A DNA stretch of 64,000 bases from Osmia lignaria lignaria (GCF_051020975.1 NC_135041.1:11358256-11422255), one strand, 5' to 3'. Positions 1 through 13,899 are shown, counted from the first letter of the stretch. Program-made: numbers and translations. The notes: a model not told the origin generated them from the sequence alone.

Positions 1-3000
1 CATTTATTTTAGCACACTTGCACCTGCGTCATTAATTCGCCTCTTCGTGTATTCAACAGCCGACGCAATAACTACGTTTCTGTTAGTAGGTAAATTATCA
101 CAACAGTCTGTAACTTGACTTCAAGTAAATTGTTTTTCGCCTGTTAAAGTTAGTATACCAAAACAAATAATTATTCTTTTCAAGTAATATATGTATTACT
201 TTTATAAGAAAAGTAAGAATATTGCTGGTGAGCCACCAGAAATAGTATCAAATTTAAAAAATAAGAATGAAAATTATATTTAAGCTCTAAATAATTACAT
301 TGAGTGTGCAAAAATTTCGCTTTGCCATCCGTGGGTCAATTACATTTACTTTGCTGGAATTACAAATAAGTAAACGTTAGAGAATGATAACGATTCTCAA
401 AGCAATTCGTACACACCCTTTAGCTTTCAACATAATGAAATCGGTGGATAATCAATGTCCCTATACTCCATCTTTATTACTTGGGATCTTAGCAAAGTGA
501 ACGTTCAAGATTTTCATAATCCCTCTCCAAGATAAGTAGAGTTAGCTAGAGCTGTTAGCTCCAGAGCCCCTCTTTCGCTGAAATGGAAGGATAAGAAACT
601 TGGAGCTAGATAAGGGATGAAGATCTATCATCACGAGACCCACGAGGGGTGTCAAGTATCGTTAACAACCTTTGCGTGGTATATCAGATCCAAAAATGGC
701 CTTATTGATTTTATTATTCATTATTTATTTCTTCTTTATTTTTATAAATTGGAAAAAGAAACGAGCTCTAAAGCTGAAAATTTAAGAAATACAAATAAAC
801 CCAAAATCAAACGCATCGTCAGAATCGATTTTTCTTATATTTGAGAAATATTTATTTTTGATAAATTGATCAAAATATGCGAAACATTTCATTTATTAAC
901 AGTCAGCAAAGCGACTCAATAAATTTGAGAATTAATTTAAATTAAAAGTTTCTGCTTTGTCTTTTATTGTTAGAATTTTTTAAGCTCACCGTCAGTTTGC
1001 GCCAAATAGCCGGAAGTTCCTACTCGATGTGCCCGAAAATCATCGGTAAAGCAGAATCTCAAATACGAGACGAAGAAAGCTCACAATCAGTTTCAAAAGA
1101 ACTTATAAGGAATCTACCTTACCAACCGAGATAAAAACGAAATCGATTCATGAAAAGAGAATACAGAAAATGGAATGAAGCGTTTTCCTACCAACGCAGC
1201 GGTTGATAAATGGTTTCCGCTCTCGAAAGGAACGGAAGGAAACTATATTGCATTCTCTACCTCGCTAAAAGAAAATGAAACAGCAACGAAAACTATAAAA
1301 AACAATATTTATTGTTTTGAGAGAAATCATAGCCAGAGGAAGCAACAGAATCAATGCAATCTTTCGGTTTTCTGCTGCTGAAAAATGGAACCCACTAATT
1401 AGGCTGTTCCGTCGTTACGATCAATACCTTTCGTTTTTTCTTTCTTTCTGACCACCAGACCTATTTTTTAGGTCAAATTACTTATAAGGGAGTCAATTGT
1501 GTTTAACATTACTTGCTGCTCATAAATCAAATGGAACTACTATCTTTGTTCCATACTACACTATTACTGTATAATTAATTAGTAATTAAAGATTAAAAAA
1601 TAGCAATTAAAAGAGATATGCGAGAAGTTCTAGTTCTCGCACACTTCTAGTGATTAAAGAAAGATTCGCGCTTTCAATTAAATTTTATTATTCTAATCGA
1701 ATCATAGATGAATTACTAATTATCAAAAGTATATTGGCTTCCGGTCAACAATCACTGATTCAATCAAGATTAGACGACAAAATGTAAATATTCATCGCAA
1801 GAGAATCACCTCTAATGAAATATTGTAAAGGTATGATAACCTTAGGTAAATGGAGGATAGAAAATTTACATGATCAATGGAGTGTTAACATTTAATCTGA
1901 CGAATGTTTGAATTCTGAAATTTCTGACTGTGAATTTAATGGCATTAGTACATCACAGGTGTGCTTTAGGATAAGTCAATATTAACTTTAGCTATGAAAG
2001 CTGATAGTCTTCCTTACACACTTCATTGTTTACTGTGATAAAATTTTTATTTAAAATAAGCATATAGCGACATATCAAGGAGAAACAGATTAATTTGTTA
2101 TCGGAATGTAATTCAGCGAATAGAATTCAATAATTTTCCGATAACACGTTCGACAAATGGAGATTCGTTGTAGCACTAGTAATTGCAATTTAATCATTTA
2201 CACATCGAAATTCAAAACTGTACATGCATAAAATATTCTCCAAACATATATGATACATTTATTGCATTTCACATGTGATAAACAAAAGTATGACTCAAAA
2301 ATAGATTTCTATTTCTTTGGTAATATTTTCTTCCTGAAGATCACATGTCGTACAAACCGTAAAAATAGGGAGTGCAATCTTTCTGACTGAAGTAGATAAA
2401 AAACGCAACGATAAAAACTTATGAACTGAAAGGAATAACGGATGGTGTAACTTCCACGTAACTGAACAAATCATGCTTTCTAGGAAACTCGCCTGCTTTT
2501 TTCAAAGCTAGCAAATAAAGAAACTTGTATACTAAATGTACCGAAAAGGGGGTTGAAAAGCTGTTTTCAAAAACTCTACTTTGAAATACTGTTAGGCTCA
2601 ACAAACTTCTAGTTTCAAATTCAATAAATTAATATAAACAGAATAATTCATAAAAGAAAAAGTTGAATAAAATTAATTCTGATAAAATAATAAATTAAAG
2701 AAATGATGTTTTTGTTATGTATTCAGTTGCCAAACTGATATGAATGATTTATTGTGACAGTCTTTATTAGATATTAACCTTGAACCTCGTAAGCATGACC
2801 ATTCACATTTTGCTACAACCACGGTTCATCGATCTCTGCCTGAAGGGCAATTACTGCACCCCTGTATTACACTTGTCTATCAAGATTACATTTTCAACAC
2901 TTCATGTCATTTATTCAGTACTATATTATGACATAGTTCCAAGGTATAAACTAAAGTTTAATCACTTACCCCATAACAAAGTTATAGCTGTAGTTTGAAT

Positions 3001-4507
3001 TGCCACTTACCTGAAACAAACAAATTTACAAAACTTAATTAATAACTAAAATTTGAATAATATGTTAAATGAATCGTTAGTGAATTAGAATTCTAAAGGC
3101 ATAAATACAGAATTTTATTATATTCTTAATTTGAATTATGAAAATTACATTTTTTGTTTCTTAATTATATTTATGACTAATTTTTATGCAGAGCATGGAC
3201 GCTTGTTGCCGTTTCCTGTCCGCATTCAAAATAAACTGATAACTAGAGGCAACGAGAGCTAAATTAACAAAAAGCTTCATGAAATAAGAGTATCGTAAGA
3301 GACAATTGTAACTAGGTTAAAAGAGAAAAAAAAATGAAAGAAATATCGACTTCAAGCACAATACTGGCTGCACGCAGTAGACCACAAAGACACTAGGTCA
3401 TCTTTACAATGAAACTACTGGATCAATGTTTCACAGTATCACACACACATACAAGTTTTTAAAACATTTTATCCTACTTAAATTGCAAATTAGGTTTGCA
3501 AGAATATTCTCTTATTCTCCAGATACAGAACCAATAGAGTGCATAACAAATTGACTAAGACATTCCTTATTGTACACCTTAATTAATATATTACAGTAGA
3601 ACCTTTTATCCGATCATCCCATTATCCTAATAGATTGTTCTTAATAATTCATTTTCTTGTTTCAAAATATTGACTTCCTTTTCTTACGGAGTAAAACTAT
3701 TATAATTATAACCATTTAGCATTAATGTAACTAATTAGCCCCCTCCATATTTGGCTTGGACTTCCCTAAAAATTTTAAAAATTTTAAATAGCGTTGCCAA
3801 GAATAAAAAGATACAGAAAATTACATTTAATATTATCATGATACTAATAAAATAATAACTATAATTATGGCACTGATTTAGTATGAAGCTACTGGTCTAC
3901 ATGCCTAAAAAAAAGTGTAATAATTAACACGCTAGACAATGACAGATAACTCATAATTATTGGTGTTGGAAACCAAAAATATGCAATATGAATATTCTTC
4001 AGAATTTTGCAAGTACCAGTCGAAAGAGCAGTACCAACGTTCGTAATAATGAGTGCAGTCATTAATCTTAATAACGTCGTACCTAGATATGCTGAATAAG
4101 CCAAAAAAAGAAGATTACAGATTTTAGTGGAGGATTCAAAATCGAGGATTAACGTGAAAGAACCCGCTGAGTGGAATGCGGTCCCCATTCGTTCCGTCTT
4201 AATATCATGGATCAGCCTTTGAGCTGTACATGACCTAGCACTTAAAGGGGTAGAACGGATCGTGAAAGAATAATAGGGATAACTTTGAATAACTTTACAT
4301 GATTGCATGACTTTCTTATAATTAAAATGAGTTCAGTTATTACGTACTTCATTTGGTAGAATTTGATATGGATACAGTTATATACGTAAGAATAATGCAC
4401 TTCAAATGTAATTGAATTAAATAATTAAACGAAATTAATGTGTTAATTGTAAAAAATTGTAAAAAGGATTGCAAAAAAAGTGTAAAATTATCAATGCAGC
4501 TAGTTTT

Positions 4508-4600
4508 ACTGGCATAACTAGATAGGGGTCAGGGTGGACTTGGCCCCCGAGAAAAGTCAATTAGCGCCCTTACCATTTTATAATTCAGAGATTCTAAAAT
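4508..4600. repeat. Dispersed repeat fragment, GGC(A/G)TAACTA type
   Basis: The stretch GGCATAACTAGATAGGGG, followed by a GGCCCCC block, resembles the segment at 40132-40230 (GGCGTAACTAAGTAGG followed by TTGCCCCC). Both run on into AT-rich sequence dominated by AATTTC motifs. Two such copies in one window suggest a diverged interspersed repeat family. No coding capacity or terminal repeats are visible, so the class is unknown. Confidence 0.35.
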
Positions 4601-4627
4601 TTCACGATTTAAAAATTTAAGACTTCC

Positions 4628-4700
4628 AGAATTTCACAATTTCATCATTTCAGATTCCCAGAATTTCACAATTTCATCATTTCAGATTCCCAAAATTTCA
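4628..4700. repeat. 32-bp tandem repeat, about 2.3 copies
   Basis: Two adjacent identical 32-bp units start at 4628 and 4660. Each contains AATTTCACAATTTCATCATT followed by TCAGATTCCC. A third, partial copy (AAAATTTCA) follows. The unit is itself built from the shorter motif AATTTC. It directly follows the dispersed repeat at 4508, so it may be the internal satellite of that element. Confidence 0.75.
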
Positions 4701-6195
4701 AATTTCTTAATTTTAAAATTTCTAAGAAACCTGACCCTCCCCTGAAAAATTCCAATTACGTCAATAGGTAATGTTAGTAGTATAGTAAACTTAGCACGTA
4801 TATACTAGGTTCAAGAGTAGACTATAATACTGCTACCTTTTAAAAGATTTAAAACCGTGAGAAGCAATAGGTGAGTTATTGCAACTATAGATACATGGGA
4901 TGCGATATACAGGTCGATAAATAAGCAGGATATATACATAATAAACAACACTTGTTCTAGATACACCATAAAATATGGTTATATACTCTCACACAGAGAT
5001 GGTGTACAATATACACTGCTGCATAAAGGTTAGAGATCACCATGCTCATTTTTCACAGCAAAAACAGAAGGAAAATAGAAAAATAAGTTAATATGTATTC
5101 GTAGATGAGATAATATGTACTCATAGTTTAGGAGAAACAGGAATTCACAAAATCCAAATTGTGACGGTATTAATATTAAAAGTAATTTAGAAACAAAATA
5201 ATATGATCTTTAATTATTAAATATTATCAAATTTAGTATATAACTGAGAAATATGAATTCATAGGCAGAACATAAACCAGAAAATGGAACTATAAACTGT
5301 TACGAGCGAATAAATCTGTAGCTATCTCGTAATAGGTTGGACCCATTTTACATAATTGATTCAGCACTTAAAATCAATGACAGAAGTTTTCAAATTCTGA
5401 ATCAATATCTGAAGTGGATCTCACATATCATGAAACATCCTGTACAGCAACAATTCTCGGTTTCACACCAGATGTGGACGCTGCACAACTACAATTAAAG
5501 GCGACAGGAACATATTGGCGGAATTCGGTGGCAAACTGGGACACCTAAGTCTTTATATTCGTCCCGACAGCAAATTGAACCCTCCTGTTGAATTCGGACG
5601 CTATAGCGCCTAAGCCAAGTGAAATAGGCTAACGTCAAAGTAAACATGACCTTTACACGCGAATACTTTTTGGTTTTAGAGAAGTAGGCTATCGCAAACA
5701 TTCCGGTTTCAGTAACATTAATCTTCCTGATTTCAGTCAATTCTGATTACACGTGTGACGTGGGACCATGCATCATACAACGATATAGATAAATAACAAA
5801 TATTACATTTCATTTTGACGTGTGGATCTTTTGAAAGATGTTAAACTTACAATTTGGTTTAAAAATTCAATTAAAAATTTATCCATTCTTCCCATATTCA
5901 GTGCTGCATTAAGAGGAAGTTGAAAGGAGCATACAGCTCCGAGCTCCATTTTATAGAGAGCCCATTATAAGCTTTGCATTTATAATGTTAAAAAATATTG
6001 AATAAAATTTCTTACTGTTGCTCATTTTCTTTAGAGTAAATTTTAATTTCTGAATCAACCCTCAAAGATTGATAGCCCAGTGCCCAAAAATTCTAATGCT
6101 GTCCTGCTCATAGTGTTTAAATTTTCAATCACAGTTCATTTTTAGTATAATTCCTGGATTTTCTCTCTCATTTTCTGGTGGAAACATCAAAAATA

Positions 6196-6450
6196 TCATT
6201 TTCGTCCTTTGGTAGTGAATACTTTCCTAATTACACGATATTTTTGCACCCATACTATGAATGCTACCTCTTCCTCATCCTTTTTAATTGCTGCCCACAC
6301 CATAACTTCACCTCCTCCCTTTTGACGTCGAGATGAAATCCTCCTTTCATTTCTTATGTCACGTGAATAATAATGAAGGTCACAAGGGCCATTCAGATTA
6401 ATAAAAAAAGGATCTTCTTTCATAAATGACCTTCTTTTACTCATAGTCAC
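6196..6450 (-). pseudogene. Tc1-like transposase fossil (central catalytic-domain fragment)
   Basis: The minus-strand frame contains INLNGPCDLHYYSRDIR, then SRRQKGGGEVMVWAAI. This reproduces the Tc1-family order L-x-GPDG-x-x-YY-x-x-DLR followed by SRR-x-x-GGGSVMVWGA, which lies between the first and second catalytic acidic residues. Only about 60 residues are recognisable. The flanking frame decays into unrelated sequence, and neither the HTH DNA-binding region nor a DDE triad is visible. Terminal inverted repeats were not found. It is an old inactive remnant inside the inferred Slo2 intron. The family assignment rests on motif memory, but the motif is distinctive. Confidence 0.7.
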
Positions 6451-9400
6451 TCTATTGTCAGCAAAAATTGCTTTGAATCCACAATTATTTATACCACTGA
6501 TAAATTAACGATAAACTAAAAAATTTAATCTTAGCTTGGATATAATCATGCACCAAATAGTTTTATAATTATTGATTCATCATCATTATCTTTCATTTAT
6601 TTACATTGCATTTTAGAATTTATTCGGATAAATGCATCCTGGTATCGATTTTGCTTAATTAAGCATAAGCCGTATTAATAAATCAGGGTGAACGTACCCG
6701 AGACATTGGTACGGAAAATCGAGGTAATTTCTCTTGAATTTCCACCATGAAGCAATTTTAAAACTGGATTCGTTAATGCGAATTCATGAATAACTTATGG
6801 AAATTTCATTGTATCTACTTGGAAATAGGAACTTTTAAGGTATAAAGCGAATTGCACGAGGTAACGATATTCGCCTAAAATTACACTGTGTAGGCGTTTT
6901 TTATTTTCATACATTAAACTGAAAATTTTCCAACTCCATTCTATTGTCCCTCGCCAGTGAAAACACGTGATGAAGTATATTTTTAGTAATAACGCTGTTT
7001 ATAATTACAAGTTTCCAGCGAGTTGCTCGCACAGTGTAATTACCTATAAATCATCTATTTTTGGCTCGGTGCCGCATCAACGATGTTCTTCAGGGAGGTT
7101 GGACAAAGAAAATGGGGTCTCTTGTGCGACAATGAAAACTGCCGTTGGATATCAATAGGAATTTCAAGAAAAAATCAGCACATCTTTCTTCCGGAGAGCG
7201 TTATCGATGTTATATCAAAAGAAACAAAGTGGGCAACCAGGCCATTCGTGAAAAAGCATTGCTAACGTTGCATCGTGAAAACTATGACAAAGAACACTCT
7301 TGATTCAACCGCTTTGCGTGAAATGTGGTGCTTCGGTGCAAATGTACTAAAAGCTTCGTGTTCTATACCGAGTGTTCCACTAAGAGTGGTTGCGATCAAA
7401 AAGAGAATGATTCCTCTTGAGGGAAAAGGAATTTTTTCATATGCAGTTTCGTTTTCAGGGAAATTGTGTTTGCAAATTTTATAAGATTCGTATAAAAAAA
7501 ATTTGTTTACAATGAAAATGATAATTTTAATAAATGATGAATTCTATAAATTAAGAAATAAATCATTGAAATAAACGCACCTTGTGTTTGTACATGAAAC
7601 GAGCGGAAAGGCAAAAAGGGCTATCCTTTCATTTGTAACCGACAATTCGTAAAGTTTTCTCTGGACAGAAAATTTATATACGACTAACAAGAGCACGTGC
7701 TAAATCCAACGATATATTTCATCCATGCCCAATTACACCTGAAAGAGGGTAGCATCAACCCTTAATATGTGGTGGTCAAATTTATGTTTCAGAAGAATAA
7801 GCGAAAAATAAGCTGAATAAGAATCGAACAGCACTAAAAAAAATAGGCCAAATGGTATATAACAAAGCTTAAAATAAAGATTAATTTGGAAATTTCTGGA
7901 ACTTGCATAAAAAAGTAAAATGAGAATCATCAGTTGTCAGAATCTGTACATGTATGATCAGATAAAAAAATTTAACGTACCTTTTATTACGGTATGTTGC
8001 AACTATAATACATACGTACCTACTAAAAAGAAATCTTTTTTTCTGTTTAGAAACCATGCTTTTTATAACTGCTTTTTCACAATTATTTTTTAGATTTTTT
8101 TTTAACTAAAATGTAATCAATTTTAATGAAACTATATATCAGAAGATTCTTTGTTGTTTTGAAAGGTAAGTTACATTAAATTATCAATTTTTCAATTTTT
8201 GTAGGATAACACCGTATTCCAAAATAGCTTCCAATTATAGTTACCGAAAGTTTTACGAGTAAATAGCTTATTTCATCTATAACAACCTAATATATCAAGT
8301 AGCTTCAAGCTAACACCATAAGTATCTCACTGCTACATACATGTATTCCATAAGGTACTTCCTGAAATGAAAATTTATGTATGTTTGTTCTTATAGCATA
8401 AAGCTAAAAGATACGCTTCGAAGGAAAACAAATGAAGTTTATGTGTAGCTATCGAGTAAAACATCTTAAGTAAAAAATCATGTCAAAAACTTCAACGCCA
8501 TGCCTTTAAATTGTTTTGTTCTATTACAGATGAAAAGGCAGAGAAAATGCATGCAGAAAGAACTGAATACCTCTGGGAAAAAGTTATCTATTTCCATATA
8601 TGAAATACCATACAACTTTGCAATTTCAAATATATTTTTAAAAGTAACCTCGACGAATAAGGTTTTATACGTTGATTTCATTCTTTAAACTTGTCTTTGT
8701 CGAGAAAATGAACGTATTTTATCTATGGCTTTACTTTAAGCGAGGAAAGTTTCATCAAAACTGAGAGAAGAGAGTTGATGGATGTTCGTTGTGGGAGCAT
8801 GTAAATCCACCATAATGAGAATTTTTATCGTATACTTCTATGAGATCAATTTTCCTTAAAAATTCTAGTGGTTTGTTAATTTCCCATTAAATCAAGTTTT
8901 TCCGGCCAACCCTAGAGAATACGTTCTATGAAGTATAAAAAGTAAAAAATTGTATATAAGAGCAGTTCACTTAAAACTTGGTTAAATAATTGTAAAAAAA
9001 TATGAAAATTTATAGCTTGCAGTTACTATGAAGTATAGAAACAGATGAGTGATATTTACATCTAGTATGTTCATACTAGTCGTGTTTACTTTTTAAAGTT
9101 GTTAAAAGTTGTTAAATAAAACTTCCACCTGTGTTATTGGCTAATTGCTGAGCTTCATTCAGAAATTATGTACCGTAGTTGTTGTAATCTTTTAAAAGAG
9201 CTACAAATAACCTATATTTATTTTTTATTTATTTTAACGTTTGGTAGGAAAAATCTGGAATATCCTGTATAATCAGAGATGGACTGAGACTTAAATTTTC
9301 CCGAAAGATCAGCGACATAACGAGCACTAATTTGAATTAATTTAGCCTCAAATCTCTACTGGTCACATCATTAAGTAGACTAATTTTTATAGCTTCTGAA

Positions 9401-10765
9401 AAAGTCTCAGGTCATTTGGTCTAATTTTGAAAGGATATTCTGTTTAAAAGTATTTCATGTCCAGGTAGGAAACAGGAGGAAGGAGAAGCGGGAAAGAGTG
9501 GCAAAGAGGAAAACGGTGATCCTGCGAAATCCTGATATTATAATTTTTATAATATTCGTAGAAAGTTTATAGCGACATTTTTCCAATAATATTTTGACAC
9601 ACTTAATAATAGAAACGTAACTTCTTAATTAGAGGGAGTTCCTCTAATGCCGGACATTAGCATTTTGTTAAACAATTAAAAATAAGTCAACAAATTCCAT
9701 CTGCAGAAAGAGTAGGGACGATATTCTGGCTTCAATACGTCTCAGTATTGTATAAAATTAGAAGGAAGAATATTTTAAGAAAAGTTTAAATGTGCGCTGC
9801 TGTTCCCCCTACTGTTCCTCAATATTGCACAGCCCTAGCCATTATCGGTTTTCGATGCGTTTTCAATTGTACGTTCCGATCACTCTTAAAGAGTTCACAA
9901 GTAATTAAAGGCCGTATCATTCTGTGATTAAACAACATGGTATTAGAAACAAGTAGCTATTTTCATCGAGGGTAGGGAAAGGTTCAAAAATATACAAAAT
10001 AGGATATTGATTTCAGAAGAAGAAGAAATTGAAACTGGGCAGCATAGTCCGAAAAGTAGAATAGGTCAGCAGTGTCGTGACAATAAATTCAGCGAATAAC
10101 ACCCATAAATTAAATCTACCGTTTGAATACATCGCTAGAAAATTATTTTATTATTCCTGCGCGAAAAGTCAATAAATAACTTATTATAGGAATAAATAAA
10201 AAAGAACAAGTTCTTGTGGTAAACCTATAATAACGCGAATATATATTTTATGGTCAATTATTTCAATCAATACTGTTATTATTAAATTTCCTTCTGCATA
10301 AAGGGTTTAAACGGTATTTTATTACATAATAAAATTGAGTAGAAGGTCGTAACGTTAAAATTTTATTATCCTGCCCGCACTTAATTTTTAATGTATTTTT
10401 CTGTTTCCTCTGATATGATAAAACATATATCACGTAGAATAATACACACCGAAGCAGCATCGTGTAAGGTATAATAATGTTGAGAGTTTTTATGTAGGAC
10501 ATGCAGGGTGGTCATAAATTTTCACCATCTAAAATTACTAAACCGATGGTTCTCAACTAGTAGTACATGTATCCCTAATGATATGCAAGAGGTTTGTGCA
10601 ATATACAGTACAACAATTTTAATATTTTATTATTCAATAACCGTATAGTATCGAGAATGGTACTCTTACCCAGAGAAAATTACGATGTTAGGCCCTAGAA
10701 TTCCCCGAACACTCACCTGTCCTAATAAATGTCCACGAAAAGGATGAAAATATAGGGAAAAGGAT

Positions 10766-10785
10766 CCCATATCTATAGATATGGG
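10766..10785. repeat. 20-bp perfect palindrome
   Basis: CCCATATCTATAGATATGGG reads identically on both strands. It lies in non-coding AT-rich DNA, with no obvious mobile-element arms outside it. Its function is unknown. Confidence 0.7.
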
Positions 10786-11992
10786 AAAAAATGTACCTTT
10801 CGTATATTTTTTCTTGTCATCTTCCGTTTAGCAATTATTTGTAATGACAGAAATCTTTCGCGTTCTTCTCCCGAAGAATTTATTCAAATTTCGACGATAA
10901 ATACTCATTGACACATAGAAAAGCTATTCGTCTTCTCTGATTGCTTTTTCTCATCACGTTACACTACCAACATCTTGATGCTATGTCGTTCACCGTAACG
11001 GTGCTGATATACCTATATGTATTCTATAAAATCGAAATTTTACGTACACTTGCTGCGACACGATTTATATGGGTTTGTTGAAACTGGGTTAAATACAGAC
11101 GACACGTTCCATGGGCAAATAACTGCATACATATAAGAACAATCTCTTTGATTTATGAACATTGATACCATATCGGTTTATTATTAAATGATTTGGAATG
11201 ATTTATTAGATTAATGGTTCGACCCTACGATTCTCCTAGCTTATAATTTCACTTCATGACAATGAAACATGTTATATTTCTTTAAATCTTGAAATAATTT
11301 ATTTGTAAAAAATATGAAATACTAAATGCTTTTATCAAATATTTAAGTTAAAATATATTGATTTTTGGAAAATCCATGGAAAAACAAAATTGAATCGACA
11401 AAACTACAGAAATAATACTAAAATTCAATTTATTAAATCCTTAAGATGACTAGGAAAACACAATCCTCCTGAAGACGTAATGCGATTAGGAAGCTAGGGA
11501 TTGAACTTGAGGAAGATAAATTATTCGTCCTACGTGAAAAGAACTTTTCATGATATAAATTGATTCGTAAAAACAATCCTGAATCTCGTAGATTTTAAAT
11601 AAACCCTCAGATTATTAGATTCTTCCAGAAGTTTATATTATTGTAACAATCTTGAAGGTATATTTTTTCTTTTTTAAATAATAAGCGATAAAACGTAGGA
11701 AGGTTATTTAACAACATTTTAAAAAACGATTTAGAATATTGCTACCAGGGGTATGCTTCACGCCTCTGCACTTCCCTGTTCTCTTAAACAAATTAAATAA
11801 TTCTCCTTTCCTTTCGCAAAATGAACGCCGAAAGAATATTCTTAAGAACCATCCGCTAATGGAGACTCCATAACTCGATAACCTTTCGTTCAAACTAAAG
11901 TTGAAAGCAGTGTCATCCGGGACACAACATCCTCTAAAAGCTTTTGCAAACTACAAAAACACGATGCTTCAGAAGGGGGAGCAACGACCTAC

Positions 11993-12249
11993 CTTTCGTC
12001 GAGCTTGAACGAGGACCTCGACAGGTCGCTCCAGGCGCTCATGCTTCGGCTGCGTCTCCTGCAGGAGGTTTGTGGCGCGAGTAGCCTGGAGCTGCTTCGT
12101 CTCCTAGTCGATGCCAGATTCTCCGGCTGGAAGTAGACCCTCGGCGAGTGGATCTTCTGTTGAGCGTTCGGTGGCGTGGACGACGGTGTGACGGCCACCG
12201 AGGTGTGAAGTTCCGGCAGTGCCTCGTAGTCCCATGCTCTGGCTCCCAT
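11993..12249 (-). CDS. Probable alternative first coding exon (A) of Slo2 K+ channel gene
   Basis: A GC-rich minus-strand frame is open from just inside a TAA near 12409. The first ATG is at 12249-12247, giving 85 codons plus two bases to a strong donor (AAAG|GTAGGT, last exon base 11993). The frame continues upstream of the ATG to about 12387, but with no ATG there, so I take this Met. The product starts MGARAWDYEALPELH, then has a basic Ser/Arg-rich stretch (RRRSSSR, RRRSRS) and ends SRSSFKLDE. It shows no membrane segment, which fits a cytosolic channel N-terminus. Its donor phase (after GA-AAG) is the same as in exon B at 23548, so both can join the same downstream exon. In vertebrates Slack-A and Slack-B differ by exactly such swapped N-termini. 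The protein itself I do not recognise. It could instead be the first exon of a different gene. Confidence 0.5.
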
Positions 12250-13112
12250 CTCGAGCAGGGGCACCGACGAGGCAGCGTTTTGCCCTCGCAGAGGATCCCG
12301 AGGCTTACGCTGGTGAAACAGGGCGAGCAGCTGACGAACGGGCGACTCGTTCGCCCTTTGCTCCTTTTTCCTCGACAGAAACTTCACTTTGTTGCGTGGA
12401 ATAATTTAAATAATTGTCCGCGAACGAATCGATCTACGATGTCCCTCCGATGACATCATTATCACCTCGATTGATCGCCTCATGATCCTTACGTAGTGGG
12501 AACGCGAAGCGTCCGAACATTGTACTTCAACAACTTGCTGGTCATTCTGGAACGGTGAAACCAATCGAACCACGTGCGATCTTTTTCCATTGTGATTGAA
12601 TATCAGGTTTCTGTTTTCTTTTTTTTTAGGATAAATTCGATAATTCGGATTTCACGCACTCGTGATTATTTAGTAACAATCCTTCTATGGAGAGTGGAGA
12701 TACCGTGATCGATTCTGCACCACTTTATACTTGTTCCAGAGTATTAGCGTAATCTCCAATCGATAAGACTGGTGCATTAAATTTGATGGTTATCCCTTTT
12801 GATGGTCGAGTGTTATGTCCTTAGAACCGAGTCTCACTTCGCTCCACAGAGTGTCGTCATTAGTGAGAATCGTTATTTCCGATGAAAAATCAAATGAATC
12901 GTATTCGAATCTTCAAAACTCTCGAACTGAAGTAATTATTATTTTGGAAATGTTTCAATAGTAAAGTTTCTACGTATCCACAATATTAACAGTTAGTTAA
13001 TTAAAAGGTAAAATAATTGCAACGAAGCGTGCGAAATGAATAATTATTTGTCTCGAAGTGCTATTCGATGAGGCGTGAAAATCTCTTTAAACAGACTTCC
13101 GTTTAAAACTAG
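12250..13112 (-). promoter_or_regulatory. Candidate 5' leader and promoter of exon A
   Basis: This holds no gene. Seen on the minus strand it lies just upstream of the exon A ATG. A GTATAAAG TATA-like box sits at 12730-12723, about 480 bases before the ATG, and no good 3' splice site lies just ahead of the open frame. That favours a transcribed leader over a spliced internal exon. The base composition falls back to AT-rich beyond about 12900. Promoter assignment is inference from position and motif only. Confidence 0.3.
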
Positions 13113-13309
13113 TTAACCCTCAGTCGGCGGACTATAAAGAGAGCGACAATTTTAATATAATTTTGCATACTATTCTTTCAAAAATTATGGTTCCAATATA
13201 TGAAACTCTTTTGTTTAAAAATTATCCCCTTAACTTTAAGTAAATATCCTTGTGTATATTTTGTGAGTTTGGGTCACGATTGACCCAAGCTCCGCTGCTC
13301 AAAGGTTAA
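13113..13309. mobile_element. TTAA-flanked piggyBac-like MITE
   Basis: TTAA at 13113-13116 and 13306-13309 bounds a 197-bp segment. Its ends are related as inverted repeats: TTAACCCTCAGTCGGCGGA at the left, TTAACCTTTGAGCAGCGGA on the complementary strand at the right. About two thirds of positions match. The right half is also related to 18817-18906, which makes it a repeated family rather than a chance inverted repeat. There is no coding capacity. TTAA target duplication is the hallmark of piggyBac-type transposition. Confidence 0.6.
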
Positions 13310-13899
13310 TAAAATCGTGTTTTTCAAAATCTTCTTGCAAGTGACTTCGGTTAACAAGTGCAACGTTCGAATAATAACGAAAACAACAATTCTAGCGGTT
13401 TTTCTTCTTTTATTACAATATCAAAGTAAGGAAAATTGTTCAAAAACGATGCTCGACACCTCGAGTGTATCAGAATTATCAACAAACAAATCTAGCGTAA
13501 CTATCATGTGCAGTTCTTCAACAACGATCACAAAATTACCATCTACTCCCTGAATTCTATTATCTATGTATTTAACAATAATCTTTGAAAACTTAACTTT
13601 TATGAAAAGTCTGTTGAATATCTGTCGATCGATGTCAAATAACGTTGGTCCTTCTGATAATAGCCATATCGATAAACATTATACCTCAATGACACTCGAT
13701 ACCAAAACGCTTCGCATCCTTCCATTGTTTCCTCTTTTCTCTCCGCGTTAATTTCAAGCAAACAAAATGATCATTATCCCATTTGCAGCAAAACGCCGTG
13801 ATTCCGTGTTGTCGAAGGACTATCGTGCACGTATCGACGAGTCGGCAGGAAGCATTCGTAAACACGTCGTAAATAAACAAACAAATGGATCGCTTTGAC

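Larger units (their letters stand above)
1..11992. other. Non-coding interval, inferred Slo2 intron
   Basis: No exon that I can recognise lies here on either strand. Since exons A and B of the inferred Slo2 gene are minus-strand and end in splice donors, this interval should be the intron running towards the channel-body exons left of the window. I looked on the minus strand for the conserved segment that follows the N-terminus in the family (around VEFYVNENTF) and did not find it. The interval is AT-rich and holds a 32-bp tandem repeat, a Tc1-like transposase fossil, a small hairpin (arms TGCGAGAA/TTCTCGCA at 1619-1641) and a 20-bp palindrome at 10766. Somewhat GC-richer patches at 5480-5760 and 6960-7480 have open frames of 60-81 codons that match no family I know. 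Confidence 0.5.

Noticed and set aside
3889..4308. 139-codon minus-strand open frame with hydrophobic stretches
   Set aside because: No recognisable domain, no splice context that fits the local gene, and AT-driven Ile/Leu/Ser/Thr composition. Kept as a chance frame.
5495..5740. 81-codon minus-strand frame in a GC-richer patch
   Set aside because: No recognised domain and no splice sites of matching phase. It could be a transposon scrap, but nothing specific supports that.
12148..12453. Plus-strand frames of 101 and 61 codons
   Set aside because: They are antisense to exon A and share its GC richness. The minus frame has a consensus donor in the right phase; the plus frames do not.
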